Assembly: GCA_003118195.1 (NCBI GenBank)
Contig: BEXV01002077.1
Location: 7,327-20,315, forward strand
DNA length: 12,989 bases
Direction: 5' to 3'
From: Hemicentrotus pulcherrimus
Taxonomy: Eukaryota > Echinodermata > Echinoidea > Camarodonta > Strongylocentrotidae
The notes under the pieces were generated by a model. It had not been told where the DNA came from. It ran no database searches and was given only the letters and a program-made list of their open reading frames with translations. The position numbers were made by a program, and so were the translations under genes. Shown here piece by piece: positions 10,101 through 12,989 of this stretch; position 1 is the stretch's first letter, and every line of letters starts with the position of its first letter.

Positions 10101-10785
10101 TAGTGTCTGACAGTAGCGTCTAGCAAGTAAACAGGTTTGCTTGCATAATTTGAATATTAGGACACTGCGAACGTTTAAATTTCACAGATAGGACATACAT
10201 GACATATTCATAATTCCTGCAAAGTTCTACAGAATTTGATGTTGGATGCAAAAGGGACATAGTATCTTTAAGCCCTACAATTTACCTTTTGATTGCTCCA
10301 AGCTGTAGAACATGAGCAAAGAGCCAATGACACCAGGACCAGAGCTTTGCAACCACTCCCTTCTTCTTATGCTCAGGGTCCTCATCTAGATCCGACACAA
10401 ACCATCGGAAGCTGAAGTACTGCAGGACAAGCGAGGGCAGCAGAACAAAGATGAACGTCATGATACTCCACAGCGTGTAGCCAGCTCGGAAGTACTGCAC
10501 ACCAACGACGAGATCGGTCACGAGATCGGCGATGTACATGATCATGCCGCCCAAGATAAAGAGGGCGTCGACAGTCGTGAAGCGCCCTCCTTGGACGCAG
10601 AATCCACAGGAGGGGGTCTCCTCTTTATCTTGAGGGTCCAAGATGTCGCTCTGGATGCTTTCTCGGGGCTGGCCATTGCCCGCATTTTGACTTTGTGCCG
10701 TGAATTCAAAATCAAGTTCCCGAGAAGGAGTTTTGCGTAGAGCGTTGGTGGTGTCACCAACATCGGTGTTGTCGTCTGCTGTCAT
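6174..10785 (-). CDS. XK-related protein (XKR4/6/7-like), probable caspase-activated phospholipid scramblase; three coding exons
   Basis: Joining 10785-10286, 8161-7977 and 7150-6174 gives 1662 nt, that is 553 residues plus TGA. Seen: a polar N-terminal tail (1-70); hydrophobic segments near 72-97, 102-127 and 147-164; the family signature around 198-218 ([17 protein letters not shown]); further hydrophobic stretches near 229-245, 276-311, 321-340, 350-370 and 379-405; and a 146-residue polar C-tail. Other XKR hallmarks are LPSLVLQYFSFRW (exon 1), SLAWALEAYHKALRDSR and FNMKEGRTR (exon 3). Known of the family: XKR4, XKR8, XKR9 and nematode CED-8 expose phosphatidylserine at the plasma membrane after caspase cleavage, whereas XKR6 and XKR7 have not been shown to be caspase-activated. 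Inferred: the DEVD-G site at residues 456-460 suggests the same activation here. Length is a little below vertebrate XKR4 (about 650). The XKR family call is very secure; orthology to one vertebrate paralogue is not. No gene overlaps it, and no reading-frame break is seen. Confidence 0.93.
6459..6470 (-). other. Codons of the DEVD caspase-type motif in the XKR-like protein
   Basis: The minus strand reads GATGAAGTAGAC (DEVD, residues 456-459), followed by GGT (Gly). Asp-Glu-Val-Asp with a small P1' residue is the optimal site of caspase-3/7-type proteases. It sits about 50 residues after the last predicted membrane segment, in a low-complexity tail that should be exposed. Cleavage would remove 94 residues. 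A near-duplicate AAVD-GG lies six residues earlier. That the motif is present is certain; that it is cleaved is an inference. Confidence 0.8.
7151..7976 (-). other. Intron 2 of the XKR-like gene
   Basis: An 826-bp phase 1 GT-AG intron. The half nearest the donor is occupied by a TTAA-flanked inverted-repeat element (7642-7927). A C14 run lies at 7542-7555 on the plus strand. The remainder (7153-7640) is AT-rich with no recognisable feature; a 142-codon plus-strand open frame there has no recognisable domain and crosses the C-run, so it is not called. Confidence 0.88.
7642..7927. mobile_element. TTAA-flanked miniature inverted-repeat element (MITE) in intron 2
   Basis: The left end (7642-7665) reads TTAA, then GGGGGTGTCTCACTGAGCGG. 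The right end (7903-7927), reverse-complemented, reads TTAA, then AGGGGATATCTCACTGACCGG. These are about 20-bp terminal inverted repeats with a few mismatches and one indel. The 286-bp body codes for nothing and is full of short GCGA/AGCG motifs (TTTAGCGA-like, 7728-7840). TTAA target duplication with short terminal repeats is typical of piggyBac-type MITEs; that assignment is inferred from the ends alone. Confidence 0.72.
7977..8161 (-). CDS. XKR-like gene, coding exon 2 (core signature exon)
   Basis: This 185-nt exon encodes residues 168-228, with one base completing codon 167 and one base opening codon 229. The acceptor is a clear pyrimidine tract ending CCTTCCAG|G, with AG at 8163-8162. 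The donor is ACTG|GTGAGAAG, with GT at 7976-7975. The translation (RYWRTLKFGL... [28 protein letters not shown]) is the most conserved block of XKR4/6/7-type proteins. It makes the splice choice unambiguous, because both junctions restore family-like sequence (GAIKR|YWRT and YWLT|AASAIVSL). An open frame continues about 20 codons upstream of the acceptor but loses any family resemblance there. Confidence 0.93.
8328..8435 (-). repeat. Dispersed repeat arm in intron 1, inverted relative to 2616-2734
   Basis: On the minus strand this reads CCTCTTTTTCTTATGTTAA, then GAGCTGAGTTAATGAGATAGC and CCACCTGTCA, matching 2616-2734 on the plus strand at roughly 80% or better over about 110 bp, with small gaps. 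No coding potential. The family is not recognised. Confidence 0.85.
8756..8818. repeat. Cluster of TACATGTA/TGTACA palindromic units
   Basis: About 60 bp made almost wholly of ATGTACA, ACATGTAC and CACTGTA units, including three consecutive CATGTA steps near 8788-8803. It is the densest site of a motif scattered over the whole window outside the exons. Confidence 0.85.
8956..9304 (+). repeat. Direct repeat, copy 1 (partner 9724-10079)
   Basis: From TTTAACATTGTAAAACGATC to about GAAGAAA, this matches 9724-10079 over about 350 bp with few substitutions and small indels (for example one versus two extra CATGTA units, and a short insertion near 9890). It includes the left inverted-repeat end of the TTAA element (TTAA at 8979-8982) but has no matching right end: beyond 9304 the sequence is unrelated. 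It looks like a right-truncated or partly duplicated element. Confidence 0.85.
9305..9723. other. Unidentified 419-bp spacer between the direct repeats
   Basis: Non-coding sequence with a 20-bp perfect palindrome at 9316-9335, one ambiguous base at 9462 and a smaller palindrome GAGCATGCTC at 9575-9584. I cannot assign it to a family. It could be a separate insertion into copy 1, or the spacer of a tandem duplication with a 768-bp period. Confidence 0.5.
9316..9335. repeat. 20-bp perfect palindrome
   Basis: TTCGACTGCGCGCAGTCGAA equals its own reverse complement, in an otherwise AT-rich intron. It starts 11 bp after direct-repeat copy 1 ends. It could be the end of an inserted repeat, a hairpin former, or a site for a dimeric DNA-binding protein. 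Confidence 0.9.
9724..10079 (+). repeat. Direct repeat, copy 2 (partner 8956-9304)
   Basis: Starts 768 bp after copy 1. It shares 23 bp lying outside the TTAA end (9724-9746) as well as the left 330 bp of the TTAA-flanked element. The shared outer flank suggests segmental duplication rather than two independent insertions, or else an element edge further left than TTAA. Confidence 0.85.
9747..10271. mobile_element. TTAA-flanked inverted-repeat element (MITE-like) in intron 1
   Basis: The left end reads TTAAAGGTACTATGTCC (from 9747). The right end, reverse-complemented from 10271, reads TTAAAGATACTATGTCC. So 17 terminal positions differ once, and each end carries TTAA. The element is 525 bp and non-coding. 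It ends 14 nt inside the intron from the exon 1 donor. Its left 330 bp recur at 8979-9304; its right part (10080-10271) is unique in the window. Non-autonomous piggyBac-like mobility is inferred, not shown. Confidence 0.65.
10286..10785 (-). CDS. XKR-like gene, coding exon 1 (N-terminal tail and first membrane helices)
   Basis: Encodes residues 1-166 and the first two bases of codon 167. The ATG at 10785-10783 sits in a good context (TTACC before, A after). An in-frame TAA at 10821-10819 lies 11 codons upstream, so the frame cannot extend further in this exon. Residues 1-70 are polar and acidic, without a signal peptide. The conserved part starts at about residue 68 (GGRFTTVDALFILGG), followed by two hydrophobic segments and the LPSLVLQYFSFRW motif. 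The charged loop at 131-142 (SDLDEDPEHKKK) sits where this family has a variable loop. The donor reads AAAAG|GTAAAT with GT at 10285-10284, giving a phase 2 intron. Read-through into the intron meets TAA at once, which supports splicing here. Confidence 0.93.
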
Positions 10786-11187
10786 GGTAACAGGTCCCGT
10801 GTACAGAGGTGAGTCAGATTAGAGAAATGTGTAGCTCGGCAGTGATGTGCAAGCCCTCAGATTTCATCCATGATTTGACCGAATCAGCTTCAAGCAAGGG
10901 CACCTAGTGTCAAAGCTCCTTTCTTTCACTTTAAATGTCTAGACATGAAGTCACACATTTCTTAAGACTGCGTGTAAGCCTACATTGTTTTCCATGAACC
11001 ACTTACAGTCTAATTAGCCAAGACTGTACAGTCCAAAGTCCATGACTGGTATATTGGCACCAGTATTTCTCCTTCTTTTTCTCTTCCTTTTCCAACAGGG
11101 AAGTGTCATAAACTGTCAACATGGATATTCATGACCACATCGTGTTAGGCTTCTGCGAAGTGAGGTTTCAACCGCATTCTTGATCAT
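10786..11187 (-). promoter_or_regulatory. Probable 5' UTR and upstream sequence of the XKR-like gene
   Basis: The stretch immediately upstream of the ATG has an in-frame stop at 10821-10819. A possible splice acceptor (CCCTTGTGTTTCCGTACAG) has its AG at 11189-11188, so a non-coding first exon further upstream could be spliced here. I see no convincing TATA box or initiator and cannot place the transcription start. The acceptor may be chance. Confidence 0.3.
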
Positions 11188-12290
11188 CTGTACGGAAACA
11201 CAAGGGAACACAATATGCTTGTTATTGCTCCAAAACATGTAAAGTGTTTGCATACTACTTGAACTGCTCATCATGATTCACACATACATGTACAGTGTTT
11301 GTGTAGGACTCAACACTATATTTACAAAAACTATAGGATCTACTTTCTTTGACAAAGTTACATTGTAATCCAGGCATAAGAATGCTGCAGTACTGAACAT
11401 GACTCAACCAGTCCCAATAAAACAACAATTTTTTTAGCTCTTACAGTACATGTACATAATATTAATAAATGAACATGTAATTTACAGGCGTAACATGAAA
11501 TAAATGTAGACTTACAATGTAATGAATCATACATCCTCACAGAGTTAGGTAGAGATTTCAATCCAAGTCAACATCATGCATATAATATATTTGAAGATTG
11601 TAGAAACAGCTTACACTTACAGCAAAGAAAGAATGAACAAGTTTGAAGCTGAAGCAGTAAACTACCACTACAGTAAAACACATTTATTCCTAAACTTGTC
11701 TTCCTCCTTCCTAAATACACTTGTACTCATTCCTAAACATGAGATTAGTCAATCACTGACCAGTCCAAGATACCTGTACATTACATGTACACACAGTACT
11801 TCCTGAAATGTTGTTTGGGAACCTAAGCCTGGAAGTCCAAGCAAATTAATTTGCATTGCTTGCTCTGACAAATCGTAGTAGGTATGTGGTTTTATACAGT
11901 GTAAGCCCGTCAAAAGATAAGCACCATTAGTGGCTCAAATGTCAACATTGCAAGCAATGCAGCAATTGCTATAAATAGCTTGTTTTCTATCTGGTGAACT
12001 AATCATCATTTAGCAATATGAATGTTAGTTTAACCATGCTGGCCTCATTCCAATTTCCTTCTAATATCAGCTTTTTTTCTGACAGGTTTCCTTACTTTGA
12101 GGGTCAGAAGGTATATGTTGGATTACTGTACTGTAGAGAGTATTACCCATTGCCCAAGGCATTGCATTAGTCCGGTTGGTCAGCCATGACAATATTGTTA
12201 CATGTCTGTTTACATATGCCCTCTCCATCTTTTCCCCTCTCCTCCTCTTCCAACATGTCAATGTGATCAACATGTCAATGTACATGGTTA
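11188..12290. other. 5' flank without recognisable genes
   Basis: AT-rich, non-coding sequence with scattered TACATGTA motifs (near 11284, 11447 and 11783). The short open frames on both strands have no domain or splice support. It may hold the promoter or a non-coding first exon of the XKR-like gene, but nothing marks them clearly. Confidence 0.5.
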
Positions 12291-12480
12291 TTTTACCTGA
12301 CTGCTAAGAAAGCATAAATGCTTGTAAATAGACCAGTCTGCCGACGGCTTTAGGTCCTCTCCGAGGGAACTGGTAGTGAGGATTAATGCCTTACCAAAGG
12401 GCACTAGCGCATCGCCTTGGTTTCGATCCCCAGGTCACTGGATAACGAGACCACTGCTCTACGGACTGAGCTATCGCGCC
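12291..12480 (-). mobile_element. tRNA-derived SINE with conserved central domain
   Basis: The minus strand from 12480 starts GGCGCGATAGCTCAGTCCG: a tRNA-like head with box A (TAGCTCAGTCCGTAGAG, 12473-12457) and box B (GGGATCGAAACC, 12430-12419), an internal RNA polymerase III promoter. A body follows (TAAGGCATTAATCCTCACT, CGGAGAGGACCTAAAGCCGT, CTTTCTTAGCAGTCAGGTAAAA) that is shared with 3412-3524. The acceptor stem is degenerate, so it is not a working tRNA. I recall similar SINE bodies as common in sea urchins, but cannot verify the family. Confidence 0.82.
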
Positions 12481-12698
12481 TCCTCTTTACTACCTCTCCG
12501 CTCCCTTCTCCTCTCCCCTCTCCCCCTCTCCCATCCTTCCTGTTATTCTCCTTCCTATCCCTCCCTATGCTTTACCCACCCTTCTTCCCCTCCACCCATT
12601 TTCTTTCTTCTCCCCTTCCTCTCCAATATCAGTGCTTGCATATCACTGTTTTACAAGAATGCCCTTTTTTTCCCTCTTGCCCTCCCTCGCCCCTTGCC
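12481..12698 (+). repeat. Long pyrimidine-rich (C/T) tract beside the SINE head
   Basis: About 200 bp overwhelmingly C and T (CTCCCTTCTCCTCTCCCCTC-like), beginning immediately after the SINE head end at 12480. Two overlapping plus-strand open frames through it are Pro/Ser/Leu low-complexity artefacts. Confidence 0.85.
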
Positions 12699-12780
12699 AT
12701 TTGTATGTAATTAAAATGTGAAAATACCGATTGAGCATATTTAAATCAGGAAAAATACTAATCTGTTTACTCATCAAATC

Positions 12781-12818
12781 TGTGTGATTCACACAGGGAT
12801 TGTTAGTTTAAATCCCTG
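12781..12818. repeat. Overlapping small hairpins
   Basis: TGTGTGATTCACACA (12781-12795) is a 6-bp inverted repeat around ATT. CAGGGATT (12794-12801) and AATCCCTG (12811-12818) form a perfect 8-bp stem with a 9-nt loop. No gene is adjacent. Confidence 0.55.
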
Positions 12819-12976
12819 ATTCACATAAGAGATATTTACAATGTACATGTACATATGCATGTACAGAAACTACAGATGAGGAGTTATTGGCAGAAAAGAC
12901 AATGGCAAATACATGTACACTGTAGGTACCTGGAAATGAATTTGGAGTATTATGCCTTTTTTTGTGTGTATGTGTT

Positions 12977-12989
12977 GGGGGGGGGGGGG
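12977..12989. repeat. G13 run at the window end (C14 at the start)
   Basis: The window begins with C14 (1-14) and ends with G13. Together with the N at 9462, this points to contig ends or assembly breaks at homopolymers rather than biology. Confidence 0.8.

Larger units (their letters stand above)
8162..10285 (-). other. Intron 1 of the XKR-like gene (repeat-loaded)
   Basis: A 2124-bp phase 2 GT-AG intron. In window order it holds an inverted-repeat arm (8328-8435), pyrimidine-rich sequence (about 8610-8695), a TACATGTA cluster (8756-8818), the first copy of a duplicated segment (8956-9304), a palindrome (9316-9335), unidentified sequence with one N at 9462, and the second copy within a TTAA-flanked element ending 14 nt from the donor. 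No coding sequence is seen within it. Confidence 0.9.

Noticed and set aside
12407..12480. tRNA gene on the minus strand
   Set aside because: Box A and box B are present, but the acceptor stem does not pair and a SINE body follows directly, matching a second copy at 3412-3524. It is a tRNA-derived repeat.
12376..12714. Two overlapping plus-strand open frames rich in Pro, Ser and Leu
   Set aside because: They run through the SINE and a pyrimidine tract, where stop codons are rare by composition; there is no domain or splice support.

Overview
This looks like a whole contig from an invertebrate animal genome, most likely a marine deuterostome; a sea urchin or relative fits best, but I cannot fix the species. 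The grounds are AT-rich sequence, one spliced gene with GT-AG introns, short interspersed elements, TTAA-flanked miniature transposons, pyrimidine tracts, one N at 9462, and homopolymer runs at both ends (C14 at the start, G13 at the end).

The only gene I can support lies on the minus strand between 10785 and 6174. Three coding exons (10785-10286, 8161-7977, 7150-6174) join in frame through canonical GT-AG introns of phase 2 and phase 1. They give a 553-residue XK-related (XKR) membrane protein closest, by remembered motifs, to the XKR4/6/7 branch. The family includes caspase-activated phospholipid scramblases (vertebrate XKR4, XKR8 and XKR9; nematode CED-8). The long C-terminal tail carries DEVD followed by G at residues 456-460, a textbook executioner-caspase site. 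This suggests the protein may be an apoptosis-triggered scramblase, and it is the most interesting feature of the window.

Layout: 1-600 holds poly-C and a decayed dispersed repeat. 600-5300 is AT-rich and gene-free, with a SINE-core fragment (3412-3524), a 19-bp tandem repeat (3199-3267) and one arm of an inverted repeat (2616-2734). 5300-6173 is the immediate 3' flank or 3' UTR. 6174-10785 is the gene. Its intron 2 carries a TTAA-flanked element (7642-7927). Its intron 1 carries the other inverted-repeat arm (8328-8435), a TACATGTA-rich cluster (8756-8818), and a duplicated segment (8956-9304 and 9724-10079), the second copy lying in a TTAA-flanked element (9747-10271). 10786-12989 is 5' flank with a tRNA-derived SINE (12291-12480) next to a long pyrimidine tract.

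No other protein gene, functional tRNA, rRNA or CRISPR array is supported. The many short open frames elsewhere are chance frames in AT-rich or repeat sequence.
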